In this document: positions 45,134 to 55,620 of the stretch, piece after piece
Position numbering within the stretch: position 1 is the first letter of the stretch
Layout of the letters: each line of letters starts with the position of its first letter
Source: Raffaelea ambrosiae
Lineage: Eukaryota > Ascomycota > Sordariomycetes > Ophiostomatales > Ophiostomataceae
Direction: 5' to 3'
Length of the DNA: 64,000 bases
Assembly: GCA_002778195.1 (NCBI GenBank)
Contig: PCDI01000005.1
Location: 587,075-651,074 of the forward strand
Program-made: the position numbers and the translations under genes
The notes under the pieces: model-generated
What the model was told of the DNA's origin: nothing
Seen by the model: only the letters and a program-made list of their open reading frames with translations
Database searches by the model: none

Positions 45134-45815
45134 CTTGCTAACCTTTCCCTCCCCCAAAAAGTCTTCCCGCCCACCCTCGGCTATCGAAGAGCCAAAACCG
45201 AAACCGCCCTCCAGAAAGAAGTCCTCCAACAAGAAAATATCTTCATCGTCCGAGGACCCCTCTTCCTCCTCCGCCCCCGACCTCCTCGCCAACGACCTCG
45301 CCCTCCAGCGCCTTATCGAAGAGTCCCACCTGCTGGCCGGCACCCGCGTCGCCTCCTTGACCGCCGCCGAAGACCTCAAGAGCAACCGCCCCTTTGCCAC
45401 GGGCCGCCTGCGGCAAAAAGCCCTGGACCTGCGCGTGCAGGCAGCCACCCACAAGGGCGCCGGCAAGACGGCGTCGGGCGCGCTGGCCGGTGCGTCGGCG
45501 GGGAGCATCTATGCGCAAAAGTCGATGCCGATGCATGTGCGCAAAGGCATTGCGGCCGCCGCAGCCGCGCGGGAGACCAAGCGGCGGCGCGAGGCCAAGG
45601 AAAGCGGTGTCGTTCTGGAGCGCCCGGGAGGAGGAGGAGGGGGACTGGGTTCAAGTGTCGGGAAAAAGGCGGCGAAACGCTTACGAGCCGTAGACGCGCC
45701 GGCGGTGGGACGGCTCCGAGGGTCCGAGCTGCGGCTGACCGACCGGGACGTACGGGCTATCGAGGGGCCGAAGAAAGACATGCGTGGCAAGAAGAAGAAG
45801 AAGAAGCGGCGGTGA
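44619..45815 (+). CDS. FAF1: Faf1-like small-subunit ribosome biogenesis protein
   Basis: Nucleolar factor for 18S rRNA maturation (Faf1 family). Exons 44619-45044 and 45162-45815, phase 0, 359 aa. The intron of 117 nt is a multiple of three and has no in-frame stop, so the unspliced frame is also open, but GTATGT, GCTAACC and AAAAAG mark it clearly. Exon 1: TAVLGKRKHG start, IFRRHFEAQFKPL block, acidic run, DDEWGGLSDD and VVDYSAD motifs. Exon 2: Lys/Ser-rich, then LLANDLALQRLIEESHLL, DLKSNRPFATGRLRQKALDLRV and SIYAQKSMPMHVRKGI, and a final KKKKKKRR tail. The order of these blocks fits Faf1. Convergent with STE12. Confidence 0.85.
45075..45130 (+). repeat. (CA)n(CT)n microsatellite inside the FAF1 intron
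   Basis: About ten CA units followed by about 17 CT units; together they fill almost half of the 117-nt intron. Confidence 0.95.
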
Positions 45816-46646
45816 AGATGATGAGAGAGGTTGAGAGAGGTAGCCGAGAAGCTAAAAACAAAAAAAAAGGAAAAGAGAAGGAAAAAGAAAACCCACATTG
45901 GTTTACCTTGTTACTGTCATACTGTATATACACTTTGCATAGAGATACCACCAGTGTACAAGAATACAGTGTACACAACAATACCAAACAATACTCTACA
46001 CCTCCGGCTAAGGAGAGGAGTATATTGCAATTGTATCCCATCTCATATTGGAGACAACTCACCGTCAATCAATTCGGAAAACATGGTTGATGTGATGTAA
46101 CTGCTTATATAGTTCATATATATACACAAATGCGTTGCCTTCATTTCCTCCCACGTCTTTTTTTCGTCTTCTCATTTGCTTTCAGAGATCCAATGCACAT
46201 ATGCACACATGTCCAAGGTGCACCAAGGCTATTTTTTTGATCCTCTTGGGCCAAGGCCCCCAATATCTATAAGTTCCACTCCGGGAACAACACCCCTTGG
46301 AGTATATGAGACGCAAACTATCAAAAAAAAAAACGAAAAAAGAAAAAGCTGGCGTATGCAGAACGAAGAAGAAAGAAGTATATAGAAAAAAAAGAAACAA
46401 AAAATGATTGCTATGCCAACACATCCGGGACGTGAGCTTCAAAAATAACCCTCACATGTCCTGTCCCGTGACAAAGGATCGAGATCCCGTGGCAAGAGAT
46501 ACAAAAAAGAGTAATAAAGCAAGTAATGAGAAAACTGAAAAGAAGGGAAACGTAAACCAAATTGCAGACATAACCAAGCATCAAAAACAATTAATCGTAC
46601 AAAACGGCAGCTCCATGCCAGAGGTCGTCGGGGCCCGCACACCAAA
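45816..46646. other. convergent intergenic region FAF1/STE12
   Basis: 830 bp AT-rich sequence with A-runs; both 3' UTRs must lie here. No gene seen. Confidence 0.6.
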
Positions 46647-49400
46647 CTACATCATCGCGCTAGCGTTGATGGCTTGTGGTTGGCTCATGGTCATGGGCAT
46701 GCTCAGCGTCTGCAGGCTGTTGTACCCGTTCTGTGGCCCCATGGATGAGGAATTGTTCGCGCCCGATGCTTGTGACATCGAGTTGTTGACAACAGAGTTG
46801 AGAGAGGCAGTCACGTAGCCGCCCTCGGACGAAGGAGAGGCCTCTTCGACGGATCCGAGCTGGTCCTCGCCGGAGTACTCCTCTTCCTCTTCACCCGAGA
46901 GTGGGAACGTGTTTTCGTTGCCGTCGCTACGATCGTGCGTCCGCTTGTGTCTAATCAATGCTGTTAGCTCCCAGTGTCTTTGAAATTTCAAAATTGTGTC
47001 ACTTGATTGTGTTGTGTGCATTTGCTGTTGTTGGAGTATTCGCGCAGACCACTCGAGTCCGGTACTGTCAGATGCAGGTGATGTTGTGATGGCTGACTGG
47101 GTCATTCTTTTCTCTCTTGGTGAGATGTTTTGGTGTTCGGTTGTGAAGTAGTGCTTCTGACTTGAATTTTGTGGAATGGGTTGTAGGTTGGTGAATCTTT
47201 CGCATCGACCATTTTGGTGTGGTTCTCTCATAGCTTGCTTCTGGACACAGCGCGCGCACACAAACACAATGCAAGTTTCTTTCTTGGTTTGACAAAGGAA
47301 AAACAAGAACAAGGAAATAAGGGGAGTGCATACTGTGCTAGGTTGTCTGATCGGGAGAAGGCCTTGCTACAATAAGGGCAGATGTAGGGTCTTTCTTGGG
47401 TATGTGTTCTCACATGTCTGGAAAGTCAGGTCAGATATAACGAACGGTGCAGGGTTTGGTTTTGGTAGTTTTTAGTTTGCTTCGGTATGGGCGGCGTGTT
47501 TGTATGATCATTTTCTTTTTTGGAGCCTCGCAAGAGCTCCAGGAACATTGATGGGGGGTGGGAGTTGTGATGGTTTCTTACCGCTTCAGGTGCTCGAGGC
47601 GCTTGAAGAGTCGGCCGCACGTGGGAATGGGGCACGAGTGAGACTTCTGTGGGTATGGGCCAAGCTCCATAACAGTGGCTGACCGGGCGCGGCGAACGAC
47701 GTTGGCACCGCCGTTCGGCATGGGCCGCCGTTGCTGCTCGTCAACAACAGGCATGTTGCCATTGTTAGGAGGCAGCTCTTCGGGAGTCAGCTGCGGGAAG
47801 TCAGGCTGCTGGAGGACCATGGGGTTGAGGCCCGGGCTGCCCTCGACAGTCGACAGCGGCGTGCCATGGCGCGACAGGTCGAGCAGCTCCTTGTGCTGCT
47901 GGCTCGTCAGGGAGATGGCCGAGTTGCTGTAGGTGAGGCCGGGCGGCGAGTTGTCCAGCGACTCGTCGCCCTCAGCAACGGGGCCAACAGAGGCCGAGAC
48001 AGAGCGGCGCAGGTCCGACGGGCGGTGCACAGCAGTAGCAGTGGCGGTGCCGCCAGTGACAGCAATGGCCGACATACCCGGCGGGATGGACGAGCGCCGC
48101 CGCCGCTGCTTGTACGTTGGCGAGCCCTCGATCACCGAGTAGACATTGTTGGTGCCGTAGCCCCGGGAGAACTGGGGGCCGGCCAGGTTGGACGGCGGCA
48201 GCTGGATCATGCCGTTGAGGCCGTTGCCATTGTTCATGTGGTCGGGGATGGCCGTGTACAGGCCAGTCTCCTCGTTGGCAATGTATGCAGGCTCAGCGGT
48301 CATGCCAGCAGCCAGCTGGGGTGGGGTGAGTGGCTCGAAAGAGATACCCCGATTGCCGTAGTCGTCGTACTGGGACGAGACGAAAGAAGGTGCCGGAGAG
48401 TATTCAAGGCCGTAGGCAGGCATGGACGCATGGCGCTGGTGACCGGCCGCTGCCACCGGAACGCCATTCTGGTTGTACTGCACGCGGGCAAAGTCAGGCT
48501 CCCTCTTCACCACCTGCTGGGTGATGGTCGGGGCCATCTGCATCGCCGCCGTCGTGAACGGAACCATGGCGTCCATGCCATCCGCTAAAGGGGCCATCGA
48601 CTGGGGGATCATCTGCGGCGGCGGCATGGCGTCCATGGCACGCATGACCGGCGAGGCGGTCTGCGACTGCGGGAAGGCCACCTGCTGGGCGTGGAACGAC
48701 GACGAGTTGGCCTGCTGCGCCTTCGTCAGCTGGTCGTACAGCGACTGCGACGAGTCGTACTGGAACGACAGCGCCGGCTCGCTGACGGCAACCGTGGTGG
48801 CCTCCTGGCCCATCTTCTCGCGCTTGAGGTCGCGCTCGAGGGCGTCCAGGAACAGACGGTCGTGTGGCACGCTGTACCAGTAGAACACCTTCTGCTTCTT
48901 CTGGGTGCGGATGCAGTTGTTCTTGTAGAGGAAGTCGAGGAAGGGGCTCTTGGGCTCCTCGAGTGACGCATCGGTGCCGGACTTCAGGTTGCGCAGATCT
49001 GAGAAGATGCCCTCCTCAAACTTCTTGGAGTTCTTGACAGGGCGGCCAAAGGCCTGGAACCGGAAGGACAGACAGCGCACGATGTCGGTGCCGGAGATGT
49101 GGAAGAGCGTGTTCCAGAGGACGCAGGACACGTACTCGCCGGTTGGGAGCAGAAATCGGCGAATGTACTGGTCTGGTTGCCAGTCGACGGGGGCGGAAAT
49201 GAGAAAGTATTTGACTGGTTCTCTGTTAGCAGAAGCAAAGGAGGCAAGGTCGCCAACAACAAAAATGTGCACTCCAACTCACGGTTGTCGACCTGCTGCA
49301 GAGCTACTTGAGCATCACGCGGCAGTGCCTGTTGGGCTTCTGTGCTCAACATGAAGGTCTCTGGCTTTTGAGGCGCCATGCCTGCGTGTTGTGGATACAT
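46647..49400 (-). CDS. STE12: Ste12-type transcription factor with two C2H2 zinc fingers
   Basis: Target of the Fus3/Kss1-type MAP kinase pathway, controlling mating and invasive growth in fungi. Exons 49400-49283, 49214-47582, 47417-47334, 46950-46647, all in phase; 712 aa. Start is the ATG of MYPQHAGMAPQKPETF; codons further up in frame have no ATG. The STE DNA-binding domain follows at about residues 40-150 (LKYFLISAPVDWQPDQYIRRFLLP through CIRTQKKQKVFYWYSVPHDRL). The middle is Gln/Pro/Ser-rich. Finger 1 (CPIPTCGRLFKRLEHLKR-HVRTH) and finger 2 (CPYCSKAFSRSDNLAQ-HKRTH) are each cut by an intron just before their His pair. An acidic tail and Ser/Asn/Met-rich end follow. The 383-nt third intron is unusually long; retaining it ends translation within about 30 codons and destroys finger 2. 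Confidence 0.96.
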
Positions 49401-51229
49401 GGTGAACACGGGCCACGAGGTGGACGTTGAGGGAAGAGACGAAGAAAGAAGAATTCACAAGTAGAGTCCTGCCACTCGTGCAGAAAGTCGGGAAAGGTAG
49501 AGGGGGAGGGAGATATCGCTGCGGACAAGCCAGCTGCTGCTAGACAAGAAATGTGATTGCGAGGCGAGAGATGTAATATAGAAGAGAGGATATCAAGAGG
49601 CCGATCGGCGGGCGTGCACGGAGGGGGGCTGCGAGGGTTGCTGCGTGGCCACGGGCGCTTGCAGGGTGTGGGTGTAAAAAAAAACAAATGGAAGGAATTC
49701 AGAATCGGAGGCGCTGCCCCTGCGAGTGGAAGACGTAGAAGACGTATAAGACGAGTCGTAAAGGCAAAGAAAACGGGCGGCTTGGGGTGCCCTTTGCGCT
49801 GTAATGCTATGAGATGGATAAAATAGTCGAGGCCAGCCCGAAAAAGAGAGATATAGCAGGAGTCGTGGTTGGCTACGCTGCGTCCCGATGTGATGCTTCA
49901 AGCGAACGACTAGGCGTGCAAAGCCAACATAGAGTGCTTCTGGGGCGTACCGTCAAGGTGCACTCGCCAGAGGAAGGAAGTGGCCGCGCAGAGCTGCTGG
50001 AAGGCAGGCAATAGCAGCGGCTGCTAAGGAGGGGGGCGTGCGGGAAAGCGTGGGAAGCCCGGGCGGGGTGGCGTGGCCAGTGGAAGATGCTGGCCGAGAG
50101 CCGTGATGGCAATGCGCGAGGATGTGCCGGCAAGCAGGAAACAACGGGTCGAATGGGGGCAGCAGATCCAGCGGACTCAACAGGTGAGGGCGTAATCAGC
50201 AAACAAAGAGGCCACTGCCAAGAACGACAGGGCAGCGCGCAGATGGCAAGTTGGACAAGAATTCCCGAGGATGGATGCTCATCAAACAGGCAGAAAGGTG
50301 GACGGTCTGCGCGCAGCGGAGGCAGGAGGGGGGCGTCGCTCGATGATGGCCACGACGTGCGACGATGCGTGTCGGAGAAATGTCGATGCGCCTCTTCGTG
50401 GACGTGGATTCAGTGGGTTGTGCGTTGGGACCCAGACCTGTCGTCGAGAAGGGGGTGGGTGGGTGATGTGCCTCCAGGGGAAAAAAGAAGAAGCTGAAAA
50501 CAGTCAACAGGCCGTGGGCTCCGTTTCGGAAGCTCAGGCGCGAAGAAGAATAGAAGGGATCTGTCGCAGACCCTTGAAAACAAACAAGAAGACGTATAGA
50601 ACTTCACAAAACAACGAAGACGGCGAAAGGGGGCGGAGGCAAATTATCGTGAACGCGGTCAGCGCGAGAAGGGAAAAAAAGAAGAGGGAGGGGTTCTCCA
50701 GGCACGCACGCGCGTTTGGGGAAGGAAATGAGGAGGGAAGAAAAAAATAAGCTTGGAGAGCAGCAGAGAGGGAGGGAAAAAAAGAGAGAGAGAGAAAAGA
50801 GAGGCGTCAAGAAAGTAGATTCTGGGGAGGAAAGAAGGGCAGACGGGAGGGTTTATGATTTGCAGACCGGGGGCGCGAGGAAGGAGCGATGGGCAAGAAG
50901 ACGAATGACAGTGGGCGGTACTACGCTGGGAAGAGATACGAGCGCAGAGGCAGGGAAAAGCGACAAGGGCAGGCGAGCAAGGTGCAGGGCAGCGAAGGCA
51001 GGCACACAGCACAGAGCAGGAAGGGAAAGAGCGAGTGGGTGGGCAGCAGCGATTGGAGAGCAGCGACCAGGGTAGGAAGGGACGACTGGCTAAAAAGGAA
51101 GCCCCAGCAAGAGCGACCGGGGTGTGCGATGCACACGCAGAGACGGTCGTGCAGATGGCGATGACCTGTGCTGACGGTGAGGTGTGGGTGGGGTTTCTGA
51201 CAGGGATTGGGCAGGAGGAGGACTGGCGC
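49401..51229 (-). promoter_or_regulatory. long ATG-depleted 5' leader of STE12
   Basis: On the transcribed strand I find only two ATGs in 1,829 nt, at 49930 and 50282, against roughly thirty on the other strand. The first opens a six-codon uORF (MLALHA, then TAG). The first 529 nt upstream of the start have none. The stretch is pyrimidine-rich on the transcribed strand. It is best read as a long scanned leader, perhaps with introns; the transcription start is unknown. Confidence 0.6.
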
Positions 51230-53420
51230 CATGAGCGGGAGCGGCAATGATCAGTCTGGTTACGGAGAGATAAAATAACGCCAATAAAAGAGAAAACGGA
51301 CTAGGGCGGTGGAAACGGTCAACGCAGCATCTGCCCACCGTCTACATGGAGTGGAAACTTGTTTCCCTTGTTTTTCTCATGGTTGACGATGTGCTATGAA
51401 CTCACGACTGTCTGTGAAGCAATACGAAAGTGCGCAACCCGTTGGAATGAGCTATGTCAACAGACCGTTTGGACCGTTTCGCGTGAAGTTCCGGGCTGCT
51501 GAGTCTGTGTGCACTCACCAAAGTAGGAGAGTAGAAAACTCCGCAGACATGGGACGGAAGGTGCGATGCTCTGTCCTCGGTCCTGGCTTCCCTGCGGATA
51601 CTACTCGTATGCAATACACGAGCTACAGCTGCGCGTCCGCCAGAGCACTCCCGTTTTTCCCCATCTGCACGCCTGCATACATAGTAGTATGGCGAGATAC
51701 GAACATTACATTCATCTCATTAGATACTGCCCATAGTAGCAATAGTGCCATGTGTCTCACTGTCTAGTCTACTTTCATTCTTTGCTCCAGGCTATTATTG
51801 TACACGTGAAACAAACAAACACCACAAACGGCGAAACGGCCTCTAGCCGCAAACCTCTAACAGCCGTTCAGCAGGTTCAGGAAATTCAGTCTCGCCATCC
51901 AAGCTGAGTCCAGTGGCCACAGCAGCGCCCAGGCTCGCGGTTGCCGGGACTAGACAAGCCAAAGCCACAAAAGGCCAGCCAGGCGACGTGGCCGGCGAAA
52001 TCAACGGTGTTGGTTTTTGCCGTCTGCTCGGCAGGATGGAGGGCACCGGCAGCATGCAGAGTACGAGTCCTCGTAAGATGCCATTCGCGTACTTGCATAG
52101 GAAGATACGCCGAGGGCAAGCCTGCCCCTGCAAGATGCTGACCAAAAACTGCTACGGTGTGCCCCAGCAGACACACTTTTAAGCATAGCCAGTCCAGTCT
52201 GGGCTCGCTTCGGAACCACAGATGGGTCATGAACGCCCCCAAAATGCCGCAATTGGTGTACATGTCTGGGCCGTTTCTATCTGTGTTTGTCCGTTTTTGT
52301 CTGTTTTTGGACGCTTCTGGGTGTTGTCGGCACCAACAGTGTGATTCCTGGTGGATGCCCGAGCGGGTTTGTTGACAGTCGAGAAATGAGAAAGAGGTCA
52401 AAGACACGATGTCGACCAACCCCAAAGAAGGTAAAGGCTGCCCGAAAGCAGCCAAGAGCCGCCAGAAGGGCGTCACCACACAAGCAGATGCCACCAAATC
52501 GAGTGAAGCGCGAGTGCGGCGTGTGGACACAGGGAAATTTCCGCGAGGCAATAAATACACAGCTGCAAATTACAGAGGACACGCAGGGCACACAGAACAC
52601 GTAGAACACGCAGAAACAGAGGGAAACAGCCACAACGCTGCCCCCAATACCACCGCCGATTGTGGCCTGGTCCACTTAGCGCCCTTCTCACCTTTGTCTT
52701 AGACACTGTCGCTGCATACCCGCGTGGGCTCTGGCGAGAACGAAGCGCGTCAAAATGTGTCGTTCCTGATCCGCAGACATGCACGACCGGCGACAGCACG
52801 AGTACTACTTTGTATGTATATAGTAAGACAAAGACCAGCGAAACCACACCACAGAAAAGACACATCTGCAGCGCAGAAGCTCCAGACCACCACCACCCCC
52901 GCTATAATCTCCGCTCTCCTGACCGGTGCAGCCCAGAGCGAGATGAGCAATCCCAGCTCGTGCCAGGTCGGCTTTTACCATGTTCTCTGGTTGCCCCTTT
53001 TCTTAGCCCCCCCCCCCCCAAAAACCATCCACCACCTCTACCATCCGTCGCGCCCGAGCGCCCAACACAAAACGGGCGAAGGAAGCATCTTGCCCGTTGA
53101 TGTTCTTCTCGTCTTTCTTCAACTTGGCCTGTTCGGCCCTTTCGCTCCCTCTGGCGGAGGTACTTTCTGCCCCCTATTTCTAGGCCAGCAAGTTAGCAAA
53201 CCACAACCTCGACACCACTGGCGAGATTCGCTGCCAATATTTTTAAATTAAGAGTTGCTCCACTGCGGTGTACACCCACAGCGAACGGAGCGTCGGAAAG
53301 CTGCTGGCATCAGCTCTCTGGAATTCTCGCGCCATGCAGGAATGCTGCATCCATTGAATGCAGAACGCGGGAGCCTGCAGCCAGGGACGAATTTGCTCTG
53401 CTGCTCTCCCTTGCGGGGGC

Positions 53421-53456
53421 CCTGCGCTCTGCACTGCGCTCTGCACTGCGCTCTGC
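53421..53456. repeat. 12-bp tandem repeat, 3 copies
   Basis: Unit ACTGCGCTCTGC in about three copies, the first one starting CCTGCG. Confidence 0.85.
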
Positions 53457-55443
53457 TCTCGTGTTTGCCTGCCAAGCCACGCTTGCCCGCTCCCAGTGCA
53501 CATGGGGCCACCGGCGAGGGCCTTGTCAATGTGAAACGCGCCTGGTGCAATGCTTCAGAAATAAATAGCACCAGAAGGGAGGACCGGGGTGTGCCTGCTG
53601 GTGTCCATTAACGCTAGAACCTCTGCTGCATAATTGGGGAACACTGGAAGTGGGCGGGCGAAGTGCGGATGTGTGTGTGTGAGTGTGCTTGACACTATTA
53701 GCTTGTCGCCCAGAAGTACCGCTCACGCGATATTTTGGTGGAAGATACATGCCGTACAGTGTGCTCCGTATTCGTTCGTACTCATGCACACACTCTGCGA
53801 GACATTCGCCTCTGCCGGACCTTCTTACATAGCATATACTCGTAGTAAGGTACGAGTACGGTGTACATCGGCCAATGCAGAAGCCCAATGCACAAAGACA
53901 GAGGGCCACAGCCGAGCCAATACGGAGTCCGAGTTGGAGTACGAGGTCGACACACAGATCCACGGCCAGGCGAGATCACAACGTGTCTGTGATTCAGGCA
54001 CCGGGCGAACGAGCACCTTGCTCCCCAGTCCCTGAATTCGTCATCCTCTGGTCATCCTCTGCTCTCATTGGGCTGTCCAGGTGCGACAGCAATGCAAAAG
54101 CAAAGAGAAACAGAGGCCCAGAAAATAAGACTGGACCAGACGGTCCCGGGCTGGGCCATACAGAGCCAAGCTGCATACTATGTAGGTTCCCCAAAGACAC
54201 TCCAAAAGACATCCACTCCCAAGACACCCACCAGTCACTGCACGCCATCGACACAGCATAGAATGGCAATTGCTTAAATCCATGCAGGCGACCAGGTCGG
54301 CCACAAGGGATTGGGTGCCGTTATTCCATCGCTCCTAGGCGGCTAGCCAATCATGGGGGCCAGCACGCCCTGGGTCGTGCTGGCCTTCAAGCTTATGCAG
54401 CCATCCGTTTCTAGCTTAACACTCTGATTCGCTCGCGCCAAACTCCGTTCGTCGCCGTTTGCACACCGCACAGGCGTAATAATAGCTTTGTGGCTGGTAT
54501 ATCAGAGAGAAGCACAGCACATATTACAGCCTCTTGTACTAGGGAGAGAGCCAGAGAGGGAGGAATGTGTGTTTTGTTTCCAAACCCGCCTCTTTGCCAT
54601 CGACAAGTCTTCTGGCCTGTGGACCTGCCAAGCCTGTCTGTTGGAAGCCCGTGCATTTTTGTCCAACCGTTGCGACTGGCGGCGAAGGGAGGGCAACAAA
54701 TGGCACAGATGACAAAACACGGCGACAACACGACAGCACGACAACAACAAAGCCTCCGCCAGGTTCTTCGTCGTTCTGTTGTGGGGTCTTGGACGTTCTT
54801 CTCGTATCTCCCCGCCTGTTGCCAGGCCACACCGGCGAGAGCGGAGAGAGGAGTCTTCCAAAAAAGGCAAAAGTGGAAAAGAGAAGGGAAAAAAAAAAAG
54901 AGGTCCGACCGGCGGGCTAAAGCGTCCGTGTGTCGTTCGCTAGGATTTCTCTTTCTGGTGACATTCGGCTGACTTTCCTGGCTCTTTCCCTTCTCGTCCC
55001 TGCTCGCTTTTCCTGCTCGAATCCGAAACAGGACAAGCGGCCTGTTTGATCTTCCCTCCTTACCCGCATCTGAGAGCCTGAAACTTGGGCGAAAGAACCA
55101 CAAAAGGTGATCAGTTCCCTATCTGGGCAGCCGTTGGGATGAAAAGTGGTCGCTGGGCACTGGTCACCACTTCGGTCGCCGCGCTGGGTCGACGCTGGGC
55201 CAACGCTGGGTCCTCGCCGCATTGTATGATCGTCCCGGACTCTGTCCTCAGTGGCGGTGGATGGTGACCGTGTTCGCCCATTGTTTGGTTGGTTTGCCTC
55301 CGTGTCGGTAACCCCTCTCTGTATCTTACACGTACGCAAGGCCATGCTATCTGTTACCATTTCGTCCCCGCACCCGCTCTCTGCAAGTAAGATACATAGT
55401 ATATGCAGGAACAGCCGTCCCTGACCCGGCCTGAGCGCATCGA

Positions 55444-55482
55444 AGCGACTCCACGCAGCGACTCCACGCAGCGACTCTGTGG
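55444..55482. repeat. 13-bp tandem repeat, about 2.7 copies
   Basis: Unit AGCGACTCCACGC at 55444 and 55457, with a diverging third copy at 55470. Confidence 0.85.
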
Positions 55483-55545
55483 TGGCTCTTTGCGGCCTCT
55501 CCGGTCCTGGCGTGCGTCCCTGTTGACGGACACTCGGAGAGGGTC

Positions 55546-55620
55546 ACGATGGTTGCGATGGTCGCGATGGTCACGATGGTCACGATGGTCATGATGGCCA
55601 TGATGGCCATCACGATGGTT
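55546..55620. repeat. 9-bp tandem repeat ACGATGGTC and variants
   Basis: About eight units of ACGATGGTC, GCGATGGTC, ATGATGGCC type in 75 bp. Being in triplets it opens frames on both strands that read as Met/Val/Ala or Ile/Thr/Ala strings, which I do not consider genes. Confidence 0.9.

Noticed and set aside
54411..55103. Minus-strand 230-codon frame
   Set aside because: No recognisable domain, mixed Arg/Ser/Phe/Cys composition typical of random GC-balanced DNA, and equally long competing frames on the other strand.
55546..55620. Met/Val/Ala repeat peptide
   Set aside because: Product of a 9-bp DNA repeat; short, no start context or domain.
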